Assembly: GCF_022201045.2 (NCBI RefSeq)
Contig: NC_068556.1
Span: 3,264,001 to 3,328,000, forward strand
Source of the DNA: Citrus sinensis
Taxonomy: Eukaryota; Streptophyta; Magnoliopsida; Sapindales; Rutaceae
DNA length: 64,000 bases
Reading direction: 5' to 3'
The notes below the pieces were generated by a model, which worked only from the letters and a program-made list of their open reading frames with translations, was not told the DNA's origin and did no database searches. How positions within the stretch are numbered: position 1 is the first letter of the stretch; each line of letters starts with the position of its first letter. The position numbers were made by a program, and so were the translations under genes. This document shows, in pieces, positions 36,701 through 50,537 of the stretch.

Positions 36701-38400
36701 AGGTGCGTGCAGTAAATTAGCATTATCTTTATGATTATGAAGAATATTATGTGTCATAACCCTTGGGGCCACCTGCCTGGAATATTTGTATCCCATGAGT
36801 TTCATAACTACCAAGGTCGTAGTGTCTGACAGACTTCTTCAGTCTAAAACTAGGTGAACATAGAAAGGCAAGAGATTTGTAGGTATGTAGAAATTTTAGC
36901 ATTATTGGATGGAGTTGGTGGGTTAAAAAATCGTAATATGTTAAGTTTTAATGATTTCAACCACATAGCATAATGGAACAAGTATCTGAAGCCATCTTCT
37001 ATGTCACATTTTAAAATAGATGCACTTATAATTGCCAATTCAAATGCTTTGCACAATCTTGCTTCCTAATGATTGTTTGTTGCTCCATTCCTTTAGGGTT
37101 ATTTCCTACAATTTATTGTTTTGCTGCTTCTGCCAGGATACTTTTCTGAGTTTCCTTGATCTCATCTGTTTTCTGCATATTATAGGATTGGAACCCACAA
37201 CAAAACCAAGAAGGATTTGCTTCATCTGCTGTTGAAGTTCTGCGAATTATTGATGAAACTTTAGATGCATTTTTTCAGCTGCCAATTCCGATGCACCCAG
37301 CATTGCTACCTGACTTGATGGCTGGCCTTGACAGATGTCTTCAGTACTATGTTACTAAGGCAAAATCTGGCTGTGGTAATTGTTGAAAGACTTAACAGCT
37401 GATCTTTACCATGTTTTAGGTTTCCATGCTGTTTAATAAGTGCTATCCTTTGTTTTGTTTTATAGGATCTCGGAACACATATGTTCCTACTATGCCAGCA
37501 CTGACCAGATGTACTACAGGATCAAAGTTTCAAGGAGTGTGGAAGAAGAAAGAAAAGTCTCCCAATTCTCAAAAGAAGAATTCTCAGGTTGCCACAATGA
37601 ACGGGGAAATTTCCTTTAGGGTACCTCAGCTTTGTATTCGTATAAACAGTTTTCACCGAATCAAAAGTGAATTGGATGTTTTGGAGAAGAGGGTAATTAC
37701 TCATTTGAGGAATTGCGAATCTGCTCATGCAGAAGACTTTTCAAATGGTCTGGGGAAGAAGTTTGAACTCACGCCAGCTGCTTGTGTGGAAGGAGTTCAA
37801 CAACTCTCTGAGGCAGTGGCTTACAAAATTGTTTTCCATGATCTGAGTCATGTTTTATGGGATGGCTTGTATGTTGGGGAGCCGTCTTCCTCTAGGATTG
37901 AGCCTTTACTTCAGGAGCTTGAGCGCAATTTGCTGATCATCTCAGACACCGTGCATGAAAGAGTTCGTACACGGATCATTACGGATATAATGAAAGCTTC
38001 ATTCGATGGGTTTTTACTGGTTTTGCTCGCTGGAGGCCCCTCTCGTGCTTTCACCCGGCAGGACTCCCAAATAATAGAGGATGATTTTAAATCCCTTAAA
38101 GATTTATTCTGGGCAAATGGTGATGGCTTGCCAATAGAGTTGATCGATAAGTTTTCAGCTACAGCAAGAGGTGTCCTTCCCCTCTTTCGGACTGATACAG
38201 AGAGCCTCATTGAGCGGTTCAGACGTGTTACCTTGGAGACGTATGGCTCTTCTGCCAGGTCCAGACTTCCATTACCTCCAACATCTGGGCAGTGGAATCC
38301 TACCGAACCTAACACACTTCTACGTGTTTTGTGTTACCGGAATGATGAAGCGGCTACAAGATTTCTTAAGAAAACTTACAATCTACCGAAGAAGCTGTAG
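33721..38400 (+). CDS. UNC-13 homologue / PATROL1-like (DUF810) protein
   Basis: Plant MUN-domain protein related to PATROL1, which tethers vesicles and delivers the plasma-membrane proton pump AHA1. Five exons join in frame: 33721-34245, 34672-35538, 36247-36702, 37186-37375, 37466-38400, giving 990 residues. The N-terminus (about 1-170) is low-complexity, Pro/Ser-rich with SPGSG repeats. The remainder is the long helical DUF810/MUN region with conserved blocks VGRKIESTVLPLELLQQLK, EYDAWQKR, LLEAGLLLHPRVPL, ALDRPIETGRNNE, SSLRTAFAQRMEKADSSRR, AVEVLRIIDETLDAFFQLP and the C-terminal RNDEAATRFLKKTYNLPKKL. It follows Arabidopsis At2g25800 from first to last residue, so it is probably that orthologue and not PATROL1 itself (At5g06970, longer). 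All introns are GT-AG. Confidence 0.96.
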
Positions 38401-40662
38401 ATACTTGAGGCATGGTTCATAGAGGGAAGCCGTTGGCAGCGTAGAAATTGCTGCGCAGAAGATTATTGTTGCTCTACTTGTATTTAAAAAGGTGGTGCCG
38501 ACAGACTGGTGCAATCAATTAATTTTGTATAGTAAATTGGATCTGTCTTGGTCAAACCCGGCAAATACTCTCAAAGATCGCAAGTTGAGAGTAAGAGGAG
38601 ATTGGAAGGGCATTCGGCTGAGAGACAAGGTGTGTGGATATTTGATATTTGTTACATCATTATATGCTTATGGAGATATTTTTGTTTATTCTCTACTCCA
38701 ATTAGTTTCATTTTCCTTTTGTCGCCGAGGTTCTTTGTTCTTTTATTTATTATTTTCAGTCATTTTTATTATTATTATTTTGGTTATAAGTTCTTTTGTA
38801 GTAGGTTTTTTTTTTTTATCAGACGAAGTATACATGTAATTTGTTATAGTATGTATCATAAGTTATTGTTGATTGCATTTTATTGTTGTTTGCATCCTTG
38901 TAAAAGATCGAAGCTACCATCATCACAGTAATTTTCTTCATGGGAGCCAAAGTTGGGGTTGTTAGATATTTTAATAGCCCATTTGGTGTTCTTTTGTTTT
39001 GCTTGTGACCCATTTGTAACAGGCTGTTGTGTAGAACTTGGAAGGCAAGGTTGCTATTTGTCGATCGGGTAGCCGATCACCTTTTCCATTGGATTCCCTT
39101 GCTTGATTGTATAAAGATAATGGAAGACCGTGTTAATAATCTCAAACATTTTTCTCTTTATGATTAATTTATATATTATAATTATAATATTGGGCAGCTG
39201 AAAAAAATTTCATCTTCTTGCTTTTTTTATTTATTATTATTTTTTTAATCATCTTTTCAGATTCAATGTCATCGTCTGCCACTACTTTGCAATTCTCCTG
39301 TAAATATATTGATATAAAATTAATTGTAAAATGGAAAAAAAAATTGGAATTTTGAGGGGAAAATGGAAAGCAAGAAAATAAATTAACATTTCATGAGGCG
39401 AATGTTAACCGATGAGTATTGCACAAACAGTCCTGATCCAAAACTCACATTTTAGGCATCTCTACTCCATTCCCGTCCCTCACACAATAAACTACGACTC
39501 TCAATATTACACAATCCGACGATGTTGAAAGCGATGTTATCTTTTTTTTTCCACAGCGATTATTTTATTCATTGTTGTTTGGTGCTCTCATTACAGAGCT
39601 ACGGTTCTTATTGTGCAAAGAGAGAATAATTAGTTAATAAAATGATCTTAATGAAGAATAATTTTGGCATTTGAAAGAGTCAACAAAATAAAAATTATTT
39701 TTTAAAATTTATTGTACAAGGGTGTAAAACAATGAAGTGTTCACAATAAATTTTAAAGGTGCAAATAACCCCTCTCTATGCGAATACATTGATGTTTCTA
39801 ATACAGGTCTTATTAATTTCACTAATTCTCCCCATTTGATGCCCTGCCCCAAGGCAATTTGAACCCCATGTTTCTCAAGAGTGCAGACTCAGACTTGCAA
39901 CATTGAGACCACTTGCTCGTCTCTGCAGCTCAACCTCTAGTTTGAATTGGCCTCCATAATATTTTAAAACAAAAGATGACACTTCGATCAGTTAGGGGAA
40001 AACATTTTCAACAGCTTTATAGCAGTACTTTCTTGCAGACAGGAGCAGAACCTTATGTACATACCAACTATGCTAAATTACTAAAGGACGAAATAATAAT
40101 TTCCAACCATTTTTCTGTGCTTACAATTGCGAGCACTGATATACTCCCCAACAGTCCATCAAGTAATAATGACTATTATAATGCAAAAGCATCAACAACC
40201 ACAACCTATTAACCTAAGTTCCCACCACCAATTCAATTCCAATAAAAATGCTTTACTCACCTAAAAGCTGAAATATTTGGTGGGCTTAGACAATCAGCAA
40301 ACAATGTGGTAAAAGAAGAAGCTATGGATACAGGCTATGAACAGATCATGTAATCTTGCATCATTTTCATTTCAACATCAATAGCCTTCACAAAGTAGAG
40401 GTCAAGAACCAACTGCAGTGGCGGGGCCATTCTGTTGACGGTTACTGATATGTTATACAATGACGTGCATTCGCACGCACTTACATTAGAAGACGAAACA
40501 GAGAAAGTAGAGAGATTAATGATTTCCCCACATTTTCTTAATAAAAGATGATAAAGGCAAACTCTCATCTTCATTAATAACTCTGCTATTGTAAAGGCAT
40601 GAGAAAGAAAGACTGCTTCCAAAATTACCAAGAATAAATAACTTCGGACAAAAATCCGGGCA
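38401..40662. other. Convergent 3' flanks of UNC-13-like and NUP85 genes
   Basis: Two genes end towards each other here. 38401 to about 38900 is probably 3' UTR of the UNC-13-like gene, and about 40330-40662 probably 3' UTR of NUP85. Between them is AT-rich DNA with no supported gene. Confidence 0.5.
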
Positions 40663-43600
40663 TCACTGTTCCTCTAAGGTAGTCCGTCCAAGATTTGTAG
40701 CAAGTGCTAGTCTTACAGAGCTCAATGCATGGGGTGGCAAGTCAGCTTCAATGAAGTCCGGTCGTAACCTTGCTATTGATAATTCTTGTAGTTTATTCAA
40801 CAAAAGATTTGTCTGCAGGACATTTAGCAGGGGTCTCTCCTCCCAATTAAGCAGTTTCAACTGCACAAAAGCATTTATGAATAGGCAAGTAGCAAGCATG
40901 TGTGTTCATAAAATTCTAAACACAAAACATGATAGTGCAGAGTAATTCATAATTCTGCTGGCAGTGATAAACCTGAAGCATGATGTCGAGTAATGCAGGA
41001 AGACAAATGAAATGAACTATCAAGCACAATAACGGAGGGAAAAGAATGCAGTCTTCCCCCACAAACCATTAAAAATTAGAACAAAAAAGCACCGGTTATA
41101 TGACTAGCACTTAGAAGAGCTTAACTTTTCTATCCTTAAGAGATTTATCCAGAACAATATAAATAGAAATAGCTCACCGAATCATGCAGAAGAGGCAGCC
41201 AAAAGCGTTGAGGTGTACACGGATTCTTCATAAGCTGCAGTGTAATTAAAAAGGAAATTTATCAGAGCTGACACAGATAAAAAGTTACACGATAGCTGCA
41301 AATCTGAACTGTTGTCAAATAGAGAAGAGAGAAAGAAACATTATAACAGCAAACCCAATAAATGTTCTACCCAATACAGAGCCACAGGGGTCATTTGTAC
41401 GGACTATAGACTCAAGTATTTATAAGTCTGTTCGAAGAGGCTCATTTCAAAAGAAGCCCAATCCATGACAAACTCCTAGTCTAAATAATTTGAAATTTTA
41501 GTTGATGATGGCAGCTACAGCATTTCCATGGTAAAGGAGTCCATTGCACATACCGAAATAAGTGACTCTACAGCTTGGCGAGCAGCATCAGTAGTTTTCC
41601 CATCACGAATCTGCAGAAGAGATTTCTTGAAATCCCTATAGCTGTACACAATAGGTTAGAACCAATCTAAGTGATTCAACAAACATTGTTAACAATAATC
41701 AGACACATAGTCAAGAAGGTACAATGATGACAAAAATCATACTTGTGCAGAAATTCAAGACCACCAGCAGTCTTAGGTTCAGAGCCCAACAATTGAATTA
41801 AACCTTCCCATTGCTGCATTGACAATGCATGGATTACAGAAAAAAAATTAGAAGAAAAAATAAATCCCAAGACCAATCTCCAATATTTATTCAACGAATA
41901 TATGATATTTACCCTGAAGTTTTCATCAGAGATGGACCTTCCAACAGAATCAAACATCTGCTGAGCAATCCTGTTAAGTCGAGCCTCATCCCGAGCTTGC
42001 TGAAGCCAGTAAACTCCAGAACCTTTCTTACCATGCTTCCAGTTGTACATTCCGGCAATCTAAACATTAACACCAAAATTTCCAGAAAAAAAAAAAAAAT
42101 ACATACATACATACATATATATATAGATCTTGCCACTCTAATGAATATTCTTTCAGGGGGAGGAAGACCAGAATTTCCTCAAATTCACAATAATAGTTAA
42201 AAAGTAGAGTACATCAACATAGCAAATGATGCATTCCAAAATTACATGCAGGTACCTTCATAATGTTTGAACTAACACTGTCAAGTTCATATAGGCGGCA
42301 GATCTCTAAGTTCTGCATAAGATGAAAACATGGTACTTCCATCAATAATAGAAATGACTTCAAATACAAGATGATTGGATGAACATAAGACCACACACAA
42401 TTGCAACAGAAGAATAAGGCTGAGAAGAGTAAGGCTGGAAGAGAAAGATGAGTCAATCACCTTAAGCAGCAATTGATTATGATCAACAGGTTGCTTATAC
42501 AATAACATCTCCAGCAAACCCATGCCTTGCTTAATGCATGATGTCAAATAAATTGGAGCTATCTGTAGCAACACAGGGACAAAAGGTTAAGTTATGCAAA
42601 ATAAAATAAAATAAAATATATCATTGCTGCAAATGTATAGAATAAAAAAAGAAACAAGTATTGAACAGGTGGAAATAGATGAAAAAATAATACAAAAAAA
42701 AATTAGGCATGCTGACGAATATCCAGACACAAGGCATCCCCTAGATAAACAAAGAAATTAGGCATGCGCACATGTATTAATGACTATAGTTTTGACTCTT
42801 CTAAAACAACTTACCAACTTAAGAATAGACTATTGGGTAGACTCCGAAGAAATTCACACTTACTTGCCAAGTTAATGGATGAGAAGATAGAACTTGAGCA
42901 TAAACAAGTCGATGGAGCTCCTCCATGCTAATTCCCCCCAGGTTATCACGCTCTTCATGCAAAAGAGTATCAGCTTGATGACTTCCAGCAGTCAACACCT
43001 CTATGGCATGGGTAACCATCCTAATGATAAGCCACATGAAAAGCTACATCTTAACTAATGTCAAAATCAAAGGCAGCATTGCAGAGGAAATTGCTTTTAA
43101 TGCATGAAAAAGATTAAAAAAAAAATGGAGAGACAATAACATAGTAGCTCACCAAGGACCAAACCCTTTGGAACATTCTGCTAACACAACCTGAAACATT
43201 ATAAAGGCAACTGGAGTATACTACCAAAAAGGGGAATAAAAAAAGGATAATGTAAACCACTGACATCTAATCCACAAAATTGACCTCAATATTTTCACCA
43301 AGAATCCCAATGAGAAGTCCCATTAATCTATGAGAAGCAGCCATTGGTTTCAACTGAATGCATTTCTGAGCCAGGCCATACATGCTTTCTAAACCCTGCC
43401 ACAAGGAAAGAAATAAAATGTCTGCATGAGAACTGGCTGTCAAAAAATATAATGTATAACAAATTAAAGATTAAAACAATGCAGATATAAGAATAAATAT
43501 TTATGACCATAAAGGCATAGAATATTCATATTTAAAATAGGTATTTACCACAGTGAACGGCCTGATGTACAGAAAGTGAGCAATGTACAGTTCCATCCAG

Positions 43601-45915
43601 TGACACGTCAGAGTGCAAAGATTATTGGTGTTTCCCAGCATGATTTGCAGCATATTTCTCAGGCCCTCTTGAGTCTGACGATGAGCACACTGAATCCAGA
43701 ATGTACTGCATTCCAGCTTAGCTATCTGTGCCCGCCATTTCTCCCATGCCTAGCTAACAAATATATATAAAGTCACATATAAACTGAAAATAGAAAGAGT
43801 ACATTTGTGTCTAAAGAAGTTTAAAAATAATGTATACCATTAAAAATAAAAATACCTTCATAAAATCAGGCTTAGCTTTAAAGCATTCACCTAATTTTCC
43901 AGCTTCCAATTCCGGACGCATGCGTGGCATTTTTGAAATAAGGACAGCAACTGCCTCCACCAGACCATTCTCCGTCTGGTCAATCACAACCAAAGAATAA
44001 GATATAAAACTGTAGAGCATTCGATCATAAAACAATATTAGATGGAATAAGAGGCAAGTAATACGTTCTGAAAGACTCCAATACTCTTGATTATTAAACA
44101 ATGATAGAACCATAATGAGCTAGAAACTTATTTATAAATTCAAAGTGGATCAAAACTGTATCTTCAAATATGGTGGTTCATGCTCAATTTATTACCCTTA
44201 CCAACCTCACGGTTTCCAAGCTGATCTAGTTGATAAGATCCATGCAAGCGCAACAGTTTTACCTGCAAGTGAAAAAAAAATGTAAAAAAGATCTCTAATT
44301 GTTCATATACACTCCAAAAAAGGAACTTACCGTGTCTCATAGTGCTGGGAAATGTAAAACACCAAAATGACTAAAATGAAACCTAAAACTACTTACCACA
44401 ATATCAAGCCAACCAACTGCTAGCGCTGATGACATCACTTCCCAGTATTTGGGTTCATCCTCAATTACCTGCAAAAGACATTCTCATTAGATTCCACCAT
44501 TTTAGAGAGCCTTATCAATTATCGATGTAAATAGTAGTTTTTTTCTCTTTTTCATTTTTATTTTTATTTTTTTAGGGAGAGACATAAATTACAAAAACCA
44601 TGAGACCTAACAAGTACTTTGCATCTAATGAAGAACCCACTCTTGTCCTAAATATCATTTCACTAGAATTCTAGCCATGCTCATGAGCAGAGTCCAGCAA
44701 AAACATTTTACAACCCAATTGAATTCAAAATTTCAAATGACCTTTAGTAAAGAATTCTAACAACTAGTGAAGAAAATGAATGGGATGGAAACACCAATCT
44801 ATAGGTCAAACCTGTAAGCTGACAAGATCCTTCTGAAAATCCACAAGTTTTGAATGGACAGTTTCCTGTGTGCTAGAGAAGAGACTATCATAATCCTGCA
44901 ATGGATGACCCTTGGTATGAAAAAAGCAACAAGATGAAACCAATAGAGGGAATGGTAAAACAGACGGAAGATATTTACAGCTAACCAATCAACAAGCCGT
45001 TCAGGTAACCATGCTTGAGAAAGTTTGTCAGCATAAAAAGATTCCATCAGCTCCCATGCAGCCTTCAAATTGCTTGGCTCCGGATCCTTCTGCAACAAAG
45101 ATTTATTAGGCCACAGTTGAGAAAGACACTAAACACGAGCATAAGTTGACTAAATTCAGTCCAAGCCCAATAAGAAAAACTATTTGTACTCAAATAAAAA
45201 CCATGTTCACCTTTAAGACTTCTTTAGGGTCTTCAATCAGGGATTGAGTCGTCGAGGTTTGATTACCAAGAAGTGAACTTATATCCTTGCTGTACTCCAA
45301 TACATATTCCCACCTGATTTCACAGCGAAATATGATCAATTGCATATACATAATACAAAAAAACAAACAGTCCATTATTTCTCTAGCTCTAAAATTCAAA
45401 ATGTAGAACTAATCAAGTTTTATAATGAATTGAGATGTATATAAAATTTTATCTAAGCTTAAGCAAATGTAATTGCAAGATTTCAGTTAATCTAATAAAA
45501 TGATTCAATTTAATTTATTTAAATACGTATAGAATTCCGTCAAAAGTAGCTACCACTCAGCATCAAACGGTGACGTAGTGGAGGAAATCTTGGATAAGCT
45601 GGCGAAAGAATTTTTGCGACTCTGAAGTAGAGCAAACGGAGAGACCGAACCGTAGGCGATTCTCCTCCACTGAGCGTCGCTTATCTCTCCGTCTCTGCCG
45701 TCGAGCCTCACCTCCACCGCCTTTCCTCCGACTTCATTTTCAGAATCTTCTGACGGTTGTCGGAAAACCGTGACGCGTAGCGAGTTGCCTCGAGACCAGG
45801 AGATGCCGAGCCGAGAAATTGGCGGCTTCAAGCCGTGCCGCAGTGGGTACACCACTGGTTTCTTAGCCTCCTCGGAGTACGGAACTATAGCTCCGCCTTG
45901 ATTTTCGCCGGACAT
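40663..45915 (-). CDS. NUP85: Nuclear pore complex protein NUP85
   Basis: Scaffold nucleoporin of the Nup107-160 (Y) complex. Eighteen exons join in frame (minus strand): 45915-45554, 45313-45211, 45089-44979, 44895-44812, 44468-44397, 44262-44206, 43975-43856, 43749-43549, 43395-43285, 43190-43153, 43020-42864, 42562-42461, 42312-42256, 42059-41913, 41813-41743, 41641-41554, 41234-41178, 40860-40663. The product has 711 residues, close to the 716 of Arabidopsis NUP85. Recognisable blocks include SPFDAEWWEYVLEYSKDIS, EPKYWEVMSSALAVGWLDIV, LHGSYQLDQLGNRE, RMRPELEAGKLGECFKAKP, RPFTVGLESMYGLAQKC, YNWKHGKKGSGVYWLQQARD and the NLGRTTLEEQ end. The protein is helical throughout after a short N-terminal beta region. 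Exon 16 uses the acceptor at 41642, giving LHNYRDFKKSL. No defect was seen. Confidence 0.95.
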
Positions 45916-45919
45916 TTGC

Positions 45920-47396
45920 CGGAGAGTATAAGTGAGTAAGGGCTTTGGAGGGGTTTGTCCAAATTACAGAAACTCTCACGACTCACGAGTGCACGCGGTA
46001 TATAACAAAATTGATTCTAGTAAATAAATCGTATAAACGATATATCATACATATAATTTATAATATGCCGACAAGTCATTTTTATTATTATTTTATAAAT
46101 GACAAATCATACATACAATACTTACTGGGGAGTAAAAGTTTTACGTACCATCTGCAAACTGACATTAATCACACAATTTTTATTAATTGTATGTAATGTC
46201 ATCTTTGGATAAAGTTTTAAACGACAAGTCACAAAGCTTTCATCCCGGAGTGAAATATTATGATTTGTCATCTATTTCCTGAATATATCGACGACATATT
46301 ACACATATTACGATGGATTATTTAATATTAGGAATATGAATACATTTAATTTTTAATTTTTAATTTTTAATCACAATTAATTGTAAAAATAAATGGAAAG
46401 TTATGGTGAAAAGTAAGGGAATTATCATAAATATTCAGTTAATTCTGATTTTTTTTTAAAAAATTTATTGAAAAAGTAAATGCAAAGTTAATATACACAC
46501 ATGTATATGTATATGTGTATGTATGTATGTATGTGTGTACACACACACACACAACCTTAATTAATTGTTTAAATACCCTCAGCTTATTATTCTCTAAAAA
46601 ATAGTGTGTAAATATGTATATTAATTTTGTATTTAATTTTTCAAATAATTCTGGAAAAAAAATTTCAGAATGAATTGAAAATTTATGACAATCCCTTATT
46701 TTTTTTCCAGAATTTTTATTTAATTTTTAATTAATAATGACTAAAAAAATTATTCAATTAATTATAACTAAAGATATTCATATTCCCAAATCAACAACTA
46801 TCAAAAATAAAATGGTAAGATCAGCAAAACAGATGATACTCTAGGAGGATTTGGATGTGTTTTAAAACAATAGTGAAGTTTCAATTAATTTTATCAAATA
46901 ACAAAGAGTTTCACTCATTTTTCTGTTGAGACCTACATCTTTTTGTTAAAAAAAACACTCATTTCATTTTGCAAGTAGCTAATATCATTGTTTTTTTCAC
47001 TTAATATTTTGATTTGAGTACTATAGTTTACGATTGAAGTTAAAACATGTAACATCATTTCTTAATACATTATTACTGTATAGTAATAATTTTCCATTCT
47101 ATATATATAGCTGAGAATACAATCATTATGAGTTATGAAATTACAAAATATTAACATCAATTGGTCGCAAAGGAACCCATTCCAGTGCTAATCCATTCTC
47201 TTCAACATTGTTTATTACCCAAAAAACAAAAAAAAAAAATTCAGGTATCAATTAAGTGAAATGATCCTCGGATCATGCAAAGAAAAACCCACACTACAGT
47301 ACAACATATTGACAAAGCTTGATTTAGAATAATGACTATGGATGATCTTCAATTCAAACAAAAGATGGCAGCCCATTATTTTAGTTGCTAGCATTC
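45920..47396. other. Intergenic AT-rich DNA
   Basis: NUP85 promoter on the left and 3' flank of the RCC1 gene on the right. It contains a mixed TG/TATG/CA microsatellite at about 46495-46552 and a TTTTTAA repeat near 46348-46371. No gene was supported. Confidence 0.55.
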
Positions 47397-49683
47397 TTAT
47401 TTTCCAATAGTTGAAGAATGCAAACACTCGTTCACAATTTCCTGAATTCTTCTCTTCATAAGCTTATCCTTGACCCCTGCAAGCATGTTCCGATAGAACC
47501 TTTCCAATCTGACAAGCTTACTGCGGTCTGCTGATTCCAACATGTTCTCCCATTCCTTTGTAATATCAAAAAAGCCCATGTCCTTCAATGAGATTGGAAT
47601 ATCCTGCTCTGCAGCAAATGGTTTGCCAAAAATTGAACCATGAAGTATGCTAGCATATCTTTCCATTACTGAGAGTTTTGATTGCAGAAGCTTCATCTCC
47701 TCCATTGCCGAAGACAATTTCTCATCCCTTTCTTCAGCTCCTTCCAAATCCTTTGTTTTAATCTCATCGTCCAGACCACCAGTGTTCAGTTCATCTTGCT
47801 TGAACTCTTCTGTTAGTGGAGGCCATAATACAATAGCAGGAGCAAAAAAATCAATTGTCTTACCAGTTCCTAGAACCCCGCTCCTTCCCCTGCCCCAAGA
47901 CCAGAGCTTATATCCATCATCTGTAACAAGAACAGTATGGGCAGCCCCACAAGCAACTTGAACAGGATCCTGAAATTTGGGTCCATGCGGCCCATTTCCC
48001 GAAATAAGGATGGGAGAAATAGCATCCCCTGCTTCATTTCTTGTTAAACTAGCATTTGGGCAGAGGCCAAGACCCTTCTCCATTCCCCACGACCACACAT
48101 CTCCAGCAGATGAAACAACACTTGTGTGAAATAGGCCACAGTCAACAGAGACGAGATATACATACTGTGGCAATTCTTTTACCTGTTCAGGGACCAATGC
48201 ACTCTGCATGGTTCCATGCCCAAGCTGCCCGTTCTCCCCAAGGCCAAACGTCCAGCACATACTTTCTAACATGTCATTCGGTCTCTTCCTGTGAGTAAGC
48301 AAAGCTGTGTGGAAGGATCCACATGTTACCTCATAAACTGCCCAAGGCGAATCTTGGTTGAAAGTTTCAATGATTTTAGGACGTAGCCTACTCTCTCTAT
48401 CTCCTAGACCTAATTGGCCATTATTGTTAGCACCCCAAGAATAGCATACAAGGTCTTCACCTTTATATGTTTCTCCAGCACTAACTAGGGCTACAACATG
48501 TTCACTTCCACAAGCCACCTTAACAACAGTGTGACCATGAAAATCCCAGACTGGACTAGGAGTGAAACTGCTTACAAGAGAGAAACCACCTTCAGTGCTG
48601 CTGTCCGGCAGAGGGCAATTGCCCCACATCCACAAAGCTCCAGCGTTATCAATTGCCAGAGACATCATTCCTCCAGCTTTGACAGAACAAATCTGGGACA
48701 TATAAAAGTGATGCAAAATGCATCAAATAAGATTGTTAACGTGATCAGGATATGATATAAATTAATTCATACCTTTATTGGTGCTTTATGGTTAGTTTTT
48801 GAATCATCTTCCAAAGAATCAGGAGCACCTATTGTAAGGAACTGTTCAATCACACAAGGTACCAAGGAATTGCTTCCGCTAAAACCAAGTTGGCCATCCA
48901 TACAACAGTTAAGGGATGTATAACAAATGAAAGGCATGAAAAAGCAAGTAAAACACAAATAATAATGGTAATAATAATGTTGCAGTTTCATTCAGTTATA
49001 GCATTGAATTCACTTTAAGCATAACAAAGATAACGCCAGTATCGAGGATACAGCTGTTGTAACCCCAGCACCAGACTGAGCCATCATCTGCCATCAAGTA
49101 AAGGCAAAGAAAAATTAGAGCACCAAAAATTTACAACATATCTACTACCCTTTTCAATTGATATGTGAAAATAACAGATTCATTATGAATAGTTAGAATT
49201 GATTTAACACACCAACAATTTCACTGCTTTACTAAGATTTCCAGTTAAAGAGGAAACCATAATCTCATAGGACAAAAGTCTAAAGCTAAATTACAGCAAG
49301 TGGAAAGTGGAAGTCAATAACAAGGTAGCTGACCTGCAAGAGCAAGGCTATGATAAGCACCAGCAGCAACTCCCACAAACTTGAGCTGCTCAGAATCACC
49401 AAAATTGACCCGAACCGGAAACAGCTCATCTGATTCAGAACCGTTACCGAGTCGACCAAACATTCCTCTTCCCCACGAGAACACGCGCCCATCCCCTGTA
49501 ACAAGAACCCACCATACCAGAACTTAATTAGAACCCACATATTTAAAAACAACACCAAGTCCTCATGTGCTGATGTATGTATATTTTACCAGTGAGAGCA
49601 AGAGTATGAGCTTCGCCGGCAGCAATGGCAATGACTTTTCGGGGTAAATTGCCGGAATCTGGCGACGATGCCGGCGAATCCAT
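47397..49683 (-). CDS. RCC1-repeat (regulator of chromosome condensation) family protein
   Basis: Seven-bladed propeller protein of the RCC1 family, of the plant type with a C-terminal coiled coil (At3g26100-like). Exons on the minus strand: 49683-49590, 49495-49334, 49087-49052, 48897-48773, 48692-47397, giving 570 residues. RCC1 repeats run from about residue 14 to 430 (AAGEAHTLALT, FSWGRGMFGRLGNG, YSWGANNNGQLGLGDRESR, FGLGENGQLGHG, ACGAAHTVLVTDDG, WSWGRGRSGVLGTG). A coiled coil follows (DEKLSSAMEEMKLLQSKLSV) and then a basic-acidic tail. The ATG at 49683 is the first in frame. The intron between exons 3 and 4 looks U12-type (GTATCCTC donor, CCCTTAACT branch site) but seems to end in GG. 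Exchange-factor activity cannot be assumed; many plant RCC1-like proteins lack it. Confidence 0.92.
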
Positions 49684-49689
49684 TACCAA

Positions 49690-50530
49690 TTTGTATCTTA
49701 GTTTAATGGTACACTGTTTACAGTTCACCAGAATGATCTATCAGCACTTCAGCAGTTTATGGGCCGATAAGCATTGTTGTCGCTGCGCCTTTTATAAGGT
49801 TCCTGGGAGTATGCATCAATGGCTATATCGTAATTATCTTGGGAATGTTGTGATAAATTCGGAATTTAATAACATACCGAAGATAAAAAGCGTTGTAGGA
49901 CCATACTTTAGGATTCACTATAATATTAACATCGAAGGTGGGTCTGATCAGCACGACTTGTTCTCCATTCCATTGTCCAGGTTAAATTAATTTTAAAACG
50001 TTGTTTGAATTCATCACAAATGACAAAATGTGAGTGGACAGAGTCTCATATAGTCAACATAATGACATGTTTTTGGGTTTTTTTTTTCTTTTTTTTTAGT
50101 TCGGTGTCAATTTTACGTATGGGATCCAAATGCTAATAGATTTGGACGTTCGAATGTATGAGTAGGATCGATTTAATTGACCAATAACAAAATGATAATG
50201 CTTATCTATTTGCTAGATGTTAAGCATCGACTTCGCACATTAAAATTAGGTTGGAAAAAGTAATTTAAAAATCCCAAAAACCCTACCGCCCGCACAATTG
50301 TTGATAATCTACATTTGTCCGGTTTTTTATATTTTTTATGCATGTAGAGTCTCGAATTTTGGCTAAGCTAATCAAGGTTAATTAATTAGTTTGTCAAATT
50401 CATTGATGGATTAAGGGTTTTTATTAGTTGACTGCTAGTTGATTCTAAAAAGAAACAAACGAATCGAATTTCAGTAAAGTAATAATTCATTAATTAATGA
50501 GAATATATGTAAGTGTACAAGTAACAATTT
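49690..50530. other. Upstream region of RCC1-like gene
   Basis: Presumed 5' region of the minus-strand RCC1-like gene and 3' flank of the minus-strand GDSL-like gene. No gene was supported; the open frame at 49625-49990 on the plus strand is mostly antisense to RCC1 exon 1 and its 5' flank. Confidence 0.5.
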
Positions 50531-50537
50531 TAAGGTT

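Noticed and set aside
39976-40212. Plus-strand open frame between the two convergent genes
   Set aside because: No family resemblance, and it lies in probable 3' flanking DNA.
47647-48298. Plus-strand open frames opposite the RCC1-like gene
   Set aside because: They are antisense to a well-supported exon.
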